Source: Gaiellasilicea sp963789355 (GTDB lineage Bacteria; Actinomycetota; Thermoleophilia; Gaiellales; Gaiellaceae). Taken from it: DNA of 64,000 nt. The stretch spans positions 186,001 to 250,000 of the forward strand of contig CAWBKK010000010.1 of assembly GCA_963789355.1 (NCBI GenBank), written 5' to 3'. How positions within the stretch are numbered: position 1 is the first letter of the stretch; each line of letters starts with the position of its first letter. The notes under the pieces were generated by a model. The model saw only the letters and a list, made by a program, of their open reading frames with translations. It did not search any database and was not told where the DNA came from. Position numbers and translations under genes: made by a program. Shown one piece after another: positions 15,183 to 23,018 of this stretch.

Positions 15183-15662
15183 ATGCACCTGCGCATGCCG
15201 TCCATCGATCAGGGAGTCCAGGCCGGCGCGTGGGCCGTGTTCTTCTTCTTCCTGCTCTGGATCGGAATGGGTGCGCTCGGCGTCTCCGGCGCCACCTCGT
15301 TGATCCTCGCGCTCGTCGCGGCCGGCGCGATCTTCCTCTTCATCCGCCTTCGCGGCGAGGATCGCCCGGGCGATCGGACGTTAGGGCTCGGCTACCGCTG
15401 CGGCGTCAGGGCGCGGATCAGGCGCCGCGTCAGCTCCGGGCCGAGAAGCGCCTCGAGCCGTGCAGCCGCCGTCGGGCGCCGACCGTCGTGGCCGTCCAGC
15501 ATGAAGCAGTGCCCGAGCAGGAGCTCTGAGGCGACGGGCTTCGGGGGGTTGACGGCGGCGGCGTCCATCACGACTCCTATCGACAGACGCCGCCCGGCTG
15601 AAAATCCCTTGCCTCAGGGAGTGAATCTCAGTCTTCCTGTCGTTCCCTCGTCCCCGTCGTGA
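15183..15662 (+). CDS. Small membrane protein with questionable C-terminal half
   Basis: The first 70 or so residues look real: a short N-terminus followed by two hydrophobic segments (WAVFFFFLLWIGMGALGV and TSLILALVAAGAIFLFI) and a charged RLRGEDRPGD end. The remaining 90 residues are Arg/Ser/Pro-rich, antisense to a 58-residue ORF with a good ribosome site, and overlap the end of another minus-strand gene. The natural protein may therefore end near residue 70, and the long frame may result from loss of the original stop. A -10 element 6 nt upstream supports the start. The function is unknown. Confidence 0.55.
   Translation: MHLRMPSIDQGVQAGAWAVFFFFLLWIGMGALGVSGATSLILALVAAGAIFLFIRLRGEDRPGDRTLGLGYRCGVRARIRRRVSSGPRSASSRAAAVGRRPSWPSSMKQCPSRSSEATGFGGLTAAASITTPIDRRRPAENPLPQGVNLSLPVVPSSPS
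15392..15568 (-). CDS. 58-residue hypothetical protein
   Basis: A short gene that is easy to miss. The ATG at 15568 follows ATAGGAG at a good distance, and the product reads like a folded helical protein (ASELLLGHCFMLDGHDG, then LEALLGPELTRRLIRALT). It lies antisense inside the second half of the preceding plus-strand ORF and 59 bp beyond the end of the next minus-strand gene. I do not recognise a family. Confidence 0.55.
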   Translation of the reverse strand: MDAAAVNPPKPVASELLLGHCFMLDGHDGRRPTAAARLEALLGPELTRRLIRALTPQR

Positions 15663-16179
15663 TGACCGGCCGATCGGCGTCACCGTCGCCGTCGAGGTCG
15701 CTGCGCGTGTCTGCGGTCAGGGGCGCGTCGGCGTCACGAACGCGCTCCTCCTCGACGATCTCGCGACCCGGGCCAGCGGTGTCGAACGAGAGACCGAACG
15801 TGAGCCCGATCCCGAACGCGATCGCGGGCAAGATGTTGCCGAGATCAGCGACGAGGCCGAAGATGCCGAGATCGCGCGACCAGTTCGACGTGTTCAGCCA
15901 GTCCGCGGGCTGGCGCGCCAGCAGAACCCACAAGCCGGCGACGAGTGCGGGCAAGAAGCCGAGCAGGAAGACGCCGGTCGAGAAGCGCGGCCAGCCCCAC
16001 TTCGTCCAGCCGCCGAGGATCTGCGAGAGCGCCATCGTCAGCCCCGCTGCCGCGATCAGGCCGTACGTCGACCAGTACTCCGCGGTCGTCTCCGCGCCAA
16101 CCTGAGTCGCGAACCAGAGCAGGATGCCTGCGACTGTCGCCCCAGCAAGCGTCGAGATTCCACGTGTCAGTCCGATCAT
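15628..16179 (-). CDS. Integral membrane protein of unknown function
   Basis: A 183-residue protein with about four predicted membrane segments, among them STLAGATVAGILLWFAT, YGLIAAAGLTMALSQILGG and FLLGFLPALVAGLWVLLA. A hydrophilic C-terminal tail contains the acidic loop DLDGDGDADRP, which resembles a calcium-binding loop. A GGAGGAG ribosome site precedes the ATG. No family is recognised. Confidence 0.72.
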   Translation of the reverse strand: MIGLTRGISTLAGATVAGILLWFATQVGAETTAEYWSTYGLIAAAGLTMALSQILGGWTKWGWPRFSTGVFLLGFLPALVAGLWVLLARQPADWLNTSNWSRDLGIFGLVADLGNILPAIAFGIGLTFGLSFDTAGPGREIVEEERVRDADAPLTADTRSDLDGDGDADRPVITTGTRERQED

Positions 16180-16242
16180 CGCTCCTCCATTCCAGGGTCG
16201 ATCGCCGGGTTCGCCCCGGCTGCAGGTACAACGGATGAAGGG

Positions 16243-16852
16243 CTAGTTCAGGTGCAGGCGCCGCTCGTCGAAGCGCGACGAGTCGAGCTCGGAGCGGAAT
16301 GCCTCCACCGTCCGGAGCGCGTCGTCTGCGAAGACATGGTCGACGACGCCGATCCTGCCGTCGTTCGCGAACGGAAGGTCGACGTGCGCTTGCGAGACGA
16401 GGTTGACGGACAGCGCCTCGCAGACCGGGCAGCGGACGGCCAGCCCGACCCAGCGCTCGCCAGGTGCGATCGCGACGAACGAGGACGGAAAGACCGGTCG
16501 TGGACGGCCCTCGGGGTAGCAGAAGAAGCTCCAGGGCCACTCCCCCGCCCTCAGGTGCGCCGCCGCCGACTCGAGCAGCTCCAAGCCGCTGTCGAGCACG
16601 CGGGAGGTCATCAGGTCGACGAACGCGCCTCCGTGCGCCTCCGAGCGGCGCCCAGTCGAGATCGCCGTGTGAGACGAGGCCAGGATGCTCGTCCCCGCAG
16701 CTGCAGTCGAAGCGAACCTCATAGACGGCCGGATGCGTCGCGCCCGGCAGCCGCTCGAGCAGGCGGAAGGACGAGAGCGCCACCTGGGCCTGCTCCCGCC
16801 GGGGACACGCGAACGTGTACCGAGCCGTGAGCGCGTCGTACATCCTGATCAT
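16243..16852 (-). pseudogene. Hypothetical cysteine-rich protein gene split by a frameshift
   Basis: Two overlapping minus-strand frames appear to be halves of one gene. The first, from about 16852, reads MIRMYDALTARYTFACP... to DLDWAPLG with a CSCGDEH segment. The second, from about 16640 to 16243, continues with AHGGAFVDLMTSRVLDSG, a CPVC motif and a normal stop. They join near 16640 if one base is skipped, so a 1-bp insertion (or 2-bp loss) is likely, either real or an assembly error. The Cys pairs suggest metal binding. The function is unknown and the start at 16852 is uncertain (16843 is also possible). Confidence 0.65.
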
Positions 16853-16907
16853 GCTTATCGACGGATCGGACGCCGCCTGCAACCCCCAATCGACCGGGTT
16901 CGCTCGC

Positions 16908-17438
16908 TCAGTACGAGATCAGGGACTCGACGTCGTAGCCGGTCAGCTTGTCCCGGCCGTTCAGGAAGGCGAGCTCGACGACGAAGAGCAGGCCGACGAC
17001 CTCGCCGCCGAGCTGCTCGACGAGCTCGGTCTTGGCGCGTGCGGTCCCGCCCGTCGCAAGCACGTCGTCGTGGACGATCACGCGTGTTCCCTTCCCGATC
17101 GCGTCCGCGTGCACCTGGAGGCTGTCCGTGCCGTACTCGAGGTCGTAGGTCGCCTCGACGGTCTCCCAGGGGAGCTTGCCGGGCTTGCGGGCCGGGACGA
17201 AGCCGCAGTGGAGCCGGTCGGCGAGGGCGCCGCCGAAAATGAAGCCGCGGGCCTCGGCGCCGAGGATGATGTCCGGCTGCTTGGGCCGGGCCAGCCCGGC
17301 GAGACGATCGATCGTCTCGCGAAAATAGGTCGCGTCGGCGACCAGGGGCATCAGGTCCTTGAAGACGATCCCGGGCTTCGGGAAGTCCGGGACGTCGCGG
17401 ACTCGGTCACGCAGGTCGAGTGCGGCCCCGGAGGTCAC
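16908..17438 (-). CDS. apt: Adenine phosphoribosyltransferase
   Basis: A 176-residue type I phosphoribosyltransferase that converts adenine and PRPP to AMP in purine salvage. The N-terminus LRDRVRDVPDFPKPGIVFKD is typical of Apt, and VIVHDDVLATGGTA is the PRPP-binding loop. The start overlaps the stop of the upstream MerR gene by one base, so it is the last gene of the rsiG-like/FHA/MerR/apt operon. Confidence 0.93.
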   Translation of the reverse strand: MTSGAALDLRDRVRDVPDFPKPGIVFKDLMPLVADATYFRETIDRLAGLARPKQPDIILGAEARGFIFGGALADRLHCGFVPARKPGKLPWETVEATYDLEYGTDSLQVHADAIGKGTRVIVHDDVLATGGTARAKTELVEQLGGEVVGLLFVVELAFLNGRDKLTGYDVESLISY

Positions 17439-18139
17439 TACCGTTCCGCCAGGTGGCGCAGCTCGCGCCAGAAGAGCAGCTGCGAGAGCTCCTGCGACGC
17501 TTCGGCGAGGGCTTGCAGATCTTCGAGGCCGGCCTTGCGCCGCTCCGGATTGCGAGATCGCAGCGCAGGCGCGATGAGCTGCTCGAGCAGGCTCGACTCC
17601 CGCCCGGCCGAGTTCTTGAACGTGCGGAGATGGCGCGCGTCGATCCCGAACTGGGCGAGTCGGCCGCAGGCGGCGGCGATGTCGGCGTCGCCCTCGCGGT
17701 AGAGCCGCTCGCCGCCCTCGACCCGCGGCGCGAGCAGGCCGTACTCCTCGAGCGCGCGGGCGAGCTCCTGGTCGATTCCGGCTCGCTCACACAGCTCGCC
17801 GAGGTCGAGCTCTGGCTCACGGTCACCCAGTCCCGTGGGGCGGCTGCGCTTCCGGGCCGCGCCGGCGCCGGCCGCGAGCTCCTGGCGGATCACGCGCAAG
17901 GGGAGGAACTCGTCGCGCTGCAGGCGCAGGATCGTCTCGAGGCGCTCGACGTCGTCCTCGCCGAAGAGGCGGTAGCCGCCGCGCGTGCGCTTCGGCGTCA
18001 GCAGGCCCTGATCCTCGAGGTAGCGGATCTTCGAGATCGAGATGTCCGGGAACTCCGGCTGCAGGCGAGCGCAGACGGCCCCGATCGTGTGCAGGCGCTG
18101 CTGCTCGGGCGGTCGGCGCTCTGTGGCAGCAGTCGTCAT
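17438..18139 (-). CDS. MerR family transcriptional regulator, FtsR-like
   Basis: A 233-residue MerR-type regulator. The winged helix is at about residues 15-85 (TIGAVCARLQPEFPDISISKIRYLEDQGLL, then YRLF) and a second helical region follows (ELCERAGIDQELARALEEYGLL). Size, sequence style and position next to an FHA gene match the actinobacterial GarA/FtsR arrangement, in which FtsR activates ftsZ and other division genes. The ATG overlaps the stop of the FHA gene by 4 bp. The FtsR assignment is by context and should be treated as probable, not proven. Confidence 0.82.
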   Translation of the reverse strand: MTTAATERRPPEQQRLHTIGAVCARLQPEFPDISISKIRYLEDQGLLTPKRTRGGYRLFGEDDVERLETILRLQRDEFLPLRVIRQELAAGAGAARKRSRPTGLGDREPELDLGELCERAGIDQELARALEEYGLLAPRVEGGERLYREGDADIAAACGRLAQFGIDARHLRTFKNSAGRESSLLEQLIAPALRSRNPERRKAGLEDLQALAEASQELSQLLFWRELRHLAER

Positions 18140-18600
18140 CGGCGCAGGAAGGTCAGCCTGTACTTGCCGATTTGAACTTCGTCGTCGTCATCGAGCTCGG
18201 CCGTCTCGATCCGCTTCTTGTTGACGAAGGTGCCGTTGAGGCTGCCGAGGTCGCTGATCGTGAACGAGTCGCCGTCGCGCACCAGCTCGGCGTGCTTGCG
18301 CGACACGGTGACGTCGTCGAGGAAGACGTCGCACTCGGGCGAGCGCCCGATCAGGGTCCGCTCGTCCGAGGGGAAGAAGCTCTCCCCCGCTCTGCCGCCG
18401 CCGGCGCGCACCACGAGCGCGGGACCCTTGCCGCCGAAGTCCTGCACCGCCGCACCCGGGTCGTCGGCGATCTCCTCGGGCGTGAACGTCATCGTCTGCT
18501 CACCCGATTCGCCCTTCTCCAGGCGGGCGCCGCACCGCGAGCAGTAGTTCGACGCCCCGGGATTCTGGAAGCCGCACTCCGCGCAGTACACATGGCTCAA
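18136..18600 (-). CDS. FHA domain protein with N-terminal zinc ribbon (GarA-like)
   Basis: A 154-residue protein. Cys6, Cys9, Cys20 and Cys23 form a zinc ribbon, and the FHA domain covers about residues 60-152 with the phosphothreonine-binding signature LIGRSPECDVFLDD...SRKHAEL...GSLNGTFVN. The linker has EQTMTF where GarA/OdhI carry their Ser/Thr-kinase phosphorylation site (ETTSVF). In mycobacteria GarA switches glutamate and 2-oxoglutarate metabolism; a like role here is inference. It sits 3 bp after the rsiG-like gene and overlaps the MerR gene. Confidence 0.88.
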   Translation of the reverse strand: MSHVYCAECGFQNPGASNYCSRCGARLEKGESGEQTMTFTPEEIADDPGAAVQDFGGKGPALVVRAGGGRAGESFFPSDERTLIGRSPECDVFLDDVTVSRKHAELVRDGDSFTISDLGSLNGTFVNKKRIETAELDDDDEVQIGKYRLTFLRR

Positions 18601-18603
18601 GGC

Positions 18604-18846
18604 CTACACGCCCTCTTCGTTCTGAGGTGCGCTGCGCGAGGAGAGGATGTCGGTGAGCGCCTCGACGTCGACGTCCGAGACCCCCCGTCCCTTCAGACGG
18701 GCGGTGCGCTCGGCGCGAAGGATGTCGATCCGCCCCTGCAGCATGCGGCGCCGGTAGGAGACCTCGTTCTCCTCTTCGGTCAGCTCGTCGATGAGCGTCT
18801 TCAGGTCGTCGTCGGAGAGCGTGGCCAGATCGGGGAGGGATTCCAT
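18604..18846 (-). CDS. RsiG-like c-di-GMP-binding anti-sigma factor candidate
   Basis: An 80-residue, mostly helical protein. It contains an exact E(X)3S(X)2R(X)3Q(X)3D signature at Glu26, Ser30, Arg33, Gln37 and Asp41. In Streptomyces RsiG two such motifs in an antiparallel coiled coil bind a c-di-GMP dimer and allow sequestration of sigma WhiG. Single-motif versions that work as homodimers are known from deep-branching actinobacteria such as Rubrobacter, and the length here fits that type. It is the first gene of an operon with FHA, MerR and apt. The target sigma factor is unknown; two sigma70 genes lie 5-7 kb away, but no WhiG-type gene is in the window. Confidence 0.8.
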   Translation of the reverse strand: MESLPDLATLSDDDLKTLIDELTEEENEVSYRRRMLQGRIDILRAERTARLKGRGVSDVDVEALTDILSSRSAPQNEEGV

Positions 18847-18876
18847 GACACCTTTCGGATGGATGACTCAGCGAGC

Positions 18877-18906
18877 AGTAAAGCAGGACGAACGCCGAGG
18901 GGTCAA
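18877..18906 (-). promoter_or_regulatory. Promoter of the rsiG-like operon
   Basis: On the minus strand TTGACC (18901-18906), an 18-bp spacer and TTTACT (18877-18882) make a sigma70-type promoter about 30 bp before the ATG. AAAGGTG is the ribosome site. It lies in the short gap after the phosphohexomutase gene, so the operon can be expressed separately from that gene. Confidence 0.5.
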
Positions 18907-18908
18907 CC

Positions 18909-21434
18909 TCAGCTTGAGGCTTCTACAGAGGTTCGCGTTGCGCCCGCGTCTCCCTGCATGATCTCCTCGACGAGCTCGCGCACCTCGCGCTCGAGCTCCT
19001 CCGACAGCTCGGTCGTCTCGCCTTCGGCGTAGAGATGGACGAGCGGCTCGTCCGGGTCGGGCAGCACCAGCGACCAGCCGCGGGCGTCGGTCAGCTTGAT
19101 CCCGTCGGTGAGGTCGAGGTCGCGGCCGGCCAGGCGTTCGTTGAGAACGCGCATGACGACGCCCTTCTTCGCCCATGGACAGGCGAGGCGACGATGAATC
19201 AGCGTCGGCCTCGGCAACTCCGCCACCAGCTCCGAGAGCGGCCTGCCGGTGGGCGCGAGCAGCTCGAGCAGCTTCGCGAGGCTGGCGACCGCGTCGTAGG
19301 CGGGCAGAAACTGCGGGAAGACGTAGCCGCCGCCGACCGCGCCCGCGAAGACGACGCCGTCGCCCGACGCTGCCTGGGTCAGGTCGCTGAGCGAGTTCGG
19401 GGTGCGGACGATCTCGAGCGTGTCGCCGGCGAGCTCCTCGATCTTGCTGGTGACCGTGACCGGGAACGCCGCCTTTCCCGCGAGGCCGCGGTCGGCCAGG
19501 AGGCGCACGTAGAGGAGGAGCGTCTGGTCGACGGGAACCTCGTGCCCCTGCTCGTCGACGAGATAGAGCCGCTCTCCCGACTGGTCGAAGACGGCGCCGA
19601 GATCGGCGCCGATCGCCGTCACGAGCCGCTTCGTGTGTCCGATCGACTGCGCGAGCGACCCCCGTTCGCCGAGCTCCTCGGCGAAGAAGCCGTGGGCGCT
19701 GATCGCCTCCGCCCCGAGCGGGCCGACGACGAGCGGGAGGACGAACGACGCCGCCGAGTAGCCGTAGTCGACGACGATCCGGAAGCGGCGCGCGCGGATG
19801 GCGTCCGCGTCCAGCGATTCGAGCAGATCCTGGGCATAGCTCTCCCGTACGCGGGCCGGATACGACACGGAGCCGACACCGCCCGCGTCGACGCGCCGGA
19901 GCTCCTGGCGGGTGAAGTTCTTCTCGATCTCCTTCTGCAGGCCGGGCGTGAGCAGGATCCCGGGCGGCTCGTAGAAGCGGATGAAGACGGCCTCCGGATC
20001 GAGGTGGCTCGAGCCGACGTGAACGGCGCCCGCGAAGGCCTGCGTCTTCAGGACGTGCCGGCTGACCGCCGGCGGCGAGACGCGCAGGTCGGCGACGTCG
20101 ACGCCGGACGCGTTCAGCCCTGAGATCATCGCCCGCTTGATCATCCGGCAGCCGGGCGCAGAGTCGCGGCTGGCGACGACCCGTGCGCCGCGCTTGAGCG
20201 CCGTCCCGAACGCGGTCGCGAGACGCGAAGCCATCTCGGGCGTGAGGTCGACGTTGACGAGGCCGGTGACGCCGTCCTTGTGGAACAGCCGCGTGGACGC
20301 GCGTGTCTCCCAGATCAGGTTCTCGTACACCTGGGAGCCGGTCTCGACCTCCTTGTAGGGGTAGATCCGGACATGGGGCGCGATGTTCGACTCGGAGCCG
20401 ATCGTGACCTCGTCGCCGATCGCCGCGCCCTCCTGGATCCGGACGTGGTCGCGGATGTCGCAGGCACGGCCGAGGATCGCGCCCTCGATCAGCGCGCTCC
20501 GGCCGACGTGCGTGGCGGCGTCGATCACGGACCGCGTGGTGCGGGCCCGCTCGCGCAGGGTGACGCCGTTCGAGAGCACCGTGTAGGGCCCGATCGAGGC
20601 GTCGCGCGTGATCCGGCAGTGGTTGCCGATGAAGGCCGGGCCCTCGATCTCCTCGACGTCGTGGATGTCCGCGCCCTCGCCGATCCAGACGTTCCCGCGC
20701 AGCCGGACACCCTCGATGTTCAGGCGCACCCTCTCGTCGAGCGCGTCGAAGTTCGCCTGCCGGTACTGGTCGAGGTTGCCGATGTCCTGCCAGTAGCCGT
20801 CCATCACGTGCCCGTAGATCGGCCTGCCCATCTCCAGCAGCAGCGGGAAGAGCTGCTTGGAGAAGTCGTACGGCCCGTCTGCCGGGATGTGCGTCAGCAC
20901 CTCCGGCTCGAGGACGTAGATGCCGGTGTTGATCGTGTCCGAGAAGACCTGGCCCCACGAGGGCTTCTCGAGGAAGCGCTCCACCTTGCCGTTGTCGTCG
21001 GTGACGACGATTCCGAACTCGAGCGGATTGTCGACCGACTTGAGCCCGATCGTCACCGCCGCGCCCGTCTCCTTGTGCCGGTCGACGAGCGCGCCGAGGT
21101 CGACGTCGCAGAGCGCGTCGCCGGAGATCACGAGGAAGGTCTCGTCGAGCTTGTCGCTCGCCAGGCGGACCGAGCCGGCAGTCCCGAGCGGCAGCTCCTC
21201 GACGGAGTACTCGATCGCGACCCCGAGCGACTCGCCGTCCCCGAAGTAGCTCCGGATCGCCTGGGGCATGAACGCGAGCGTGACGACGACCTCGTTCATT
21301 CCATGATCGCGCAGCAGCTCGACGATGTGCTCGATGCACGGCTTGCCGACGATCGGCACCATCGGCTTCGGCTGGTTCGAGGTCAGCGGCCGCAGCCGTG
21401 TCCCCTCCCCACCCGCCATCACGACGGCCTTCAC
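18909..21434 (-). CDS. Fused sugar-phosphate nucleotidyltransferase and phosphohexomutase-like protein
   Basis: An 841-residue two-enzyme fusion. The N-terminal GT-A nucleotidyltransferase has MAGGEGTRLRPLTSNQPKPM and the FLEKPS motif, then a left-handed beta-helix (about residues 245-370), then a phosphoglucomutase/phosphomannomutase-like half. It is usually annotated as mannose-1-phosphate guanylyltransferase/phosphomannomutase, making GDP-mannose for glycans. The mutase half is degenerate: the catalytic serine loop reads ASRDSAPGCRM instead of TASHNP, and the metal loop is FDQSGERL instead of DGDADR. The GTG start overlaps the pgsA stop by 4 bp and has a GAGGTGG ribosome site. Confidence 0.87.
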   Translation of the reverse strand: MKAVVMAGGEGTRLRPLTSNQPKPMVPIVGKPCIEHIVELLRDHGMNEVVVTLAFMPQAIRSYFGDGESLGVAIEYSVEELPLGTAGSVRLASDKLDETFLVISGDALCDVDLGALVDRHKETGAAVTIGLKSVDNPLEFGIVVTDDNGKVERFLEKPSWGQVFSDTINTGIYVLEPEVLTHIPADGPYDFSKQLFPLLLEMGRPIYGHVMDGYWQDIGNLDQYRQANFDALDERVRLNIEGVRLRGNVWIGEGADIHDVEEIEGPAFIGNHCRITRDASIGPYTVLSNGVTLRERARTTRSVIDAATHVGRSALIEGAILGRACDIRDHVRIQEGAAIGDEVTIGSESNIAPHVRIYPYKEVETGSQVYENLIWETRASTRLFHKDGVTGLVNVDLTPEMASRLATAFGTALKRGARVVASRDSAPGCRMIKRAMISGLNASGVDVADLRVSPPAVSRHVLKTQAFAGAVHVGSSHLDPEAVFIRFYEPPGILLTPGLQKEIEKNFTRQELRRVDAGGVGSVSYPARVRESYAQDLLESLDADAIRARRFRIVVDYGYSAASFVLPLVVGPLGAEAISAHGFFAEELGERGSLAQSIGHTKRLVTAIGADLGAVFDQSGERLYLVDEQGHEVPVDQTLLLYVRLLADRGLAGKAAFPVTVTSKIEELAGDTLEIVRTPNSLSDLTQAASGDGVVFAGAVGGGYVFPQFLPAYDAVASLAKLLELLAPTGRPLSELVAELPRPTLIHRRLACPWAKKGVVMRVLNERLAGRDLDLTDGIKLTDARGWSLVLPDPDEPLVHLYAEGETTELSEELEREVRELVEEIMQGDAGATRTSVEASS

Positions 21435-21982
21435 AGAGCCACCTCGCGCCGCGCCTTGAGGACGTACTGGGCGGCTGCCACGAGCGCCATCCCGAGCGCG
21501 ATCCAGAAGAGCCAGAGCGGCCACTCGGTGCTCTGGCCGACGACGAGCAGGATTCCAAGCGCGAGGTAGAGCAGCCACGTGGCCGCCTTGCCCAGCCGGC
21601 TGACCTCGAGCTCGACTCCGCGTGGCATCAGCAACCGGTAGCCGCCGACGAGGATCACGTCACGGAGGACGACGATCAGCGTCGCGTACCAGGGCAGCTT
21701 GTCGTCGAGCCAGAGCAGGATCGCGGCCGCGTCGAGCATCAGGCGGTCGGCGAGCGGGTCGGCGAGCTTCCCGAAGCGCGACTCGACGCGCCAGCGCCTC
21801 GCGAGGAACCCGTCCAGCTGGTCGGTGACGCCCGCGACCAGGAAGATCCAACCTGCCCCCCAGCTCGAGCCGTCGTCCGCCTGGACGAAGATCACGACGA
21901 AGAGCGGGATCAGCGCCAGTCGCAACAGCGTCAGCGCGTTCGGGAGCTGGGCGAGCGGTGCCGGGACGGCGCGTGAGGCCAT
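21431..21982 (-). CDS. CDP-alcohol phosphatidyltransferase (PgsA-like)
   Basis: A 183-residue membrane enzyme with the complete CDP-alcohol transferase signature DQLDGFLARRWRVESRFGKL followed by ADPLAD. It links CDP-diacylglycerol to an alcohol such as glycerol 3-phosphate, giving phosphatidylglycerol phosphate. The ATG at 21982 is preferred because TATCCT lies 8 nt upstream; the frame is open further but would cross the divergent gene. It is translationally coupled to the nucleotidyltransferase fusion. Glycerol phosphate versus inositol or another acceptor is not decided. Confidence 0.85.
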   Translation of the reverse strand: MASRAVPAPLAQLPNALTLLRLALIPLFVVIFVQADDGSSWGAGWIFLVAGVTDQLDGFLARRWRVESRFGKLADPLADRLMLDAAAILLWLDDKLPWYATLIVVLRDVILVGGYRLLMPRGVELEVSRLGKAATWLLYLALGILLVVGQSTEWPLWLFWIALGMALVAAAQYVLKARREVAL

Positions 21983-21990
21983 GACGACCA

Positions 21991-22000
21991 AGGATAGTGT
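21991..22000. promoter_or_regulatory. Overlapping divergent -10 elements (pgsA-like / amidohydrolase)
   Basis: TATCCT on the minus strand (21996 to 21991) and TAGTGT on the plus strand (21995-22000) share two bases. They lie 8 nt and 7 nt from the start codons at 21982 and 22008. Both transcripts would be leaderless. Confidence 0.5.
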
Positions 22001-22007
22001 TGGCGGC

Positions 22008-23018
22008 GTGTCAGGGACAGTGACGTTGCCGGGCTTCGTCAACGCGCACAGCCATACGTTTCAGCGGGCCTTGCGCGGCCGGGCGGGTGGGAGCGACTTC
22101 TGGGCCTGGCGGGAGCTGATGCTCGCCGAGGCTGAGCGGCAGACCCCGGCCGGCGTGCGCGCGCTCTACGGCACGACCTACGCAGAGATGCGGGCCGCGG
22201 GCTACACGGCGGTCGGCGAGTTCCACTACCTCGGCGTGGCGGAGGCGCGCGAGGCCGTCGCGGCTGCGGAGGAGGCAGGGATCGAGATCGTGCTGTTGCA
22301 CGCGGCCTACGGGCGCGGCGGGCTTGCCCGGATGCGTCAAGGATCGGTGGCCGAGTACCTGCGGCAGGTGGAGCAGCTCCGTGGGGACGCGCGCGTCGGG
22401 CTGGCCCCCCACTCTGTCCGCGCGTGCCCCCGCGACTGGCTCGAGGAGATCGGGCGCTACGCGGCCGCGGAGGGCCTGCCGCTCCACATTCATGCGTGCG
22501 AGCAGCCGCGCGAGATCGACGAGTGTCTGGCCGAGCACGGCTGCCGCCCGATCGAGTTGCTCGCCCGCACCGGTTGTCTCGGCCCTCACGTCACGGTCGT
22601 GCACGCGACGCATGCGGACGGTGCCGAGCTCGACCTGCTTGCTCAGAGCGGCACGACCGTCTGCGCCTGCCCGACCACCGAGGCCGACCTGGCAGACGGA
22701 TTCCTGCCCGCAGCCCGCGTCGAGCATCGCGGGATCCCACTTTCGATCGGCTCCGACTCGAACGTCCGGATCGATCCGCTGGAGGAGCTGCGCGAGCTCG
22801 AGGGGATCGCGCGCCGCCAGACGGGGAAGCGAGGGATCTTCTCGACCGAACGGCTCCTCTGCTTCGGCTCCGACGAGGGTGCGCGATCGCTGGGGCTCGA
22901 GTCCTGGCCGGAGCTCGAGGTCGATCCGGCGCACGAGTCGCTGCGCGGCGTCGACCCCGGCGACGTTTTCGACGCGCTCATCTCGAGCTGCTCGGCTTGC
23001 GTCTTCAGCGCCGCATGA
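22008..23018 (+). CDS. Amidohydrolase related to formimidoylglutamate deiminase (HutF-like)
   Basis: A 336-residue metal-dependent hydrolase. Metal ligands are visible in NAHSHTF, LHIHACEQ, VVHATHAD and SIGSDSN, so the TIM-barrel active site is complete. FQRALRG after the first motif and the overall order resemble HutF, which deiminates N-formimino-L-glutamate. The protein begins only about ten residues before the HxH motif and ends early, so it lacks most of the beta-sandwich domain that the roughly 450-residue family members have. The GTG at 22008 is chosen from the -10 element 7 nt upstream; an ATG at 21981 is also in frame. Confidence 0.75.
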   Translation: MSGTVTLPGFVNAHSHTFQRALRGRAGGSDFWAWRELMLAEAERQTPAGVRALYGTTYAEMRAAGYTAVGEFHYLGVAEAREAVAAAEEAGIEIVLLHAAYGRGGLARMRQGSVAEYLRQVEQLRGDARVGLAPHSVRACPRDWLEEIGRYAAAEGLPLHIHACEQPREIDECLAEHGCRPIELLARTGCLGPHVTVVHATHADGAELDLLAQSGTTVCACPTTEADLADGFLPAARVEHRGIPLSIGSDSNVRIDPLEELRELEGIARRQTGKRGIFSTERLLCFGSDEGARSLGLESWPELEVDPAHESLRGVDPGDVFDALISSCSACVFSAA

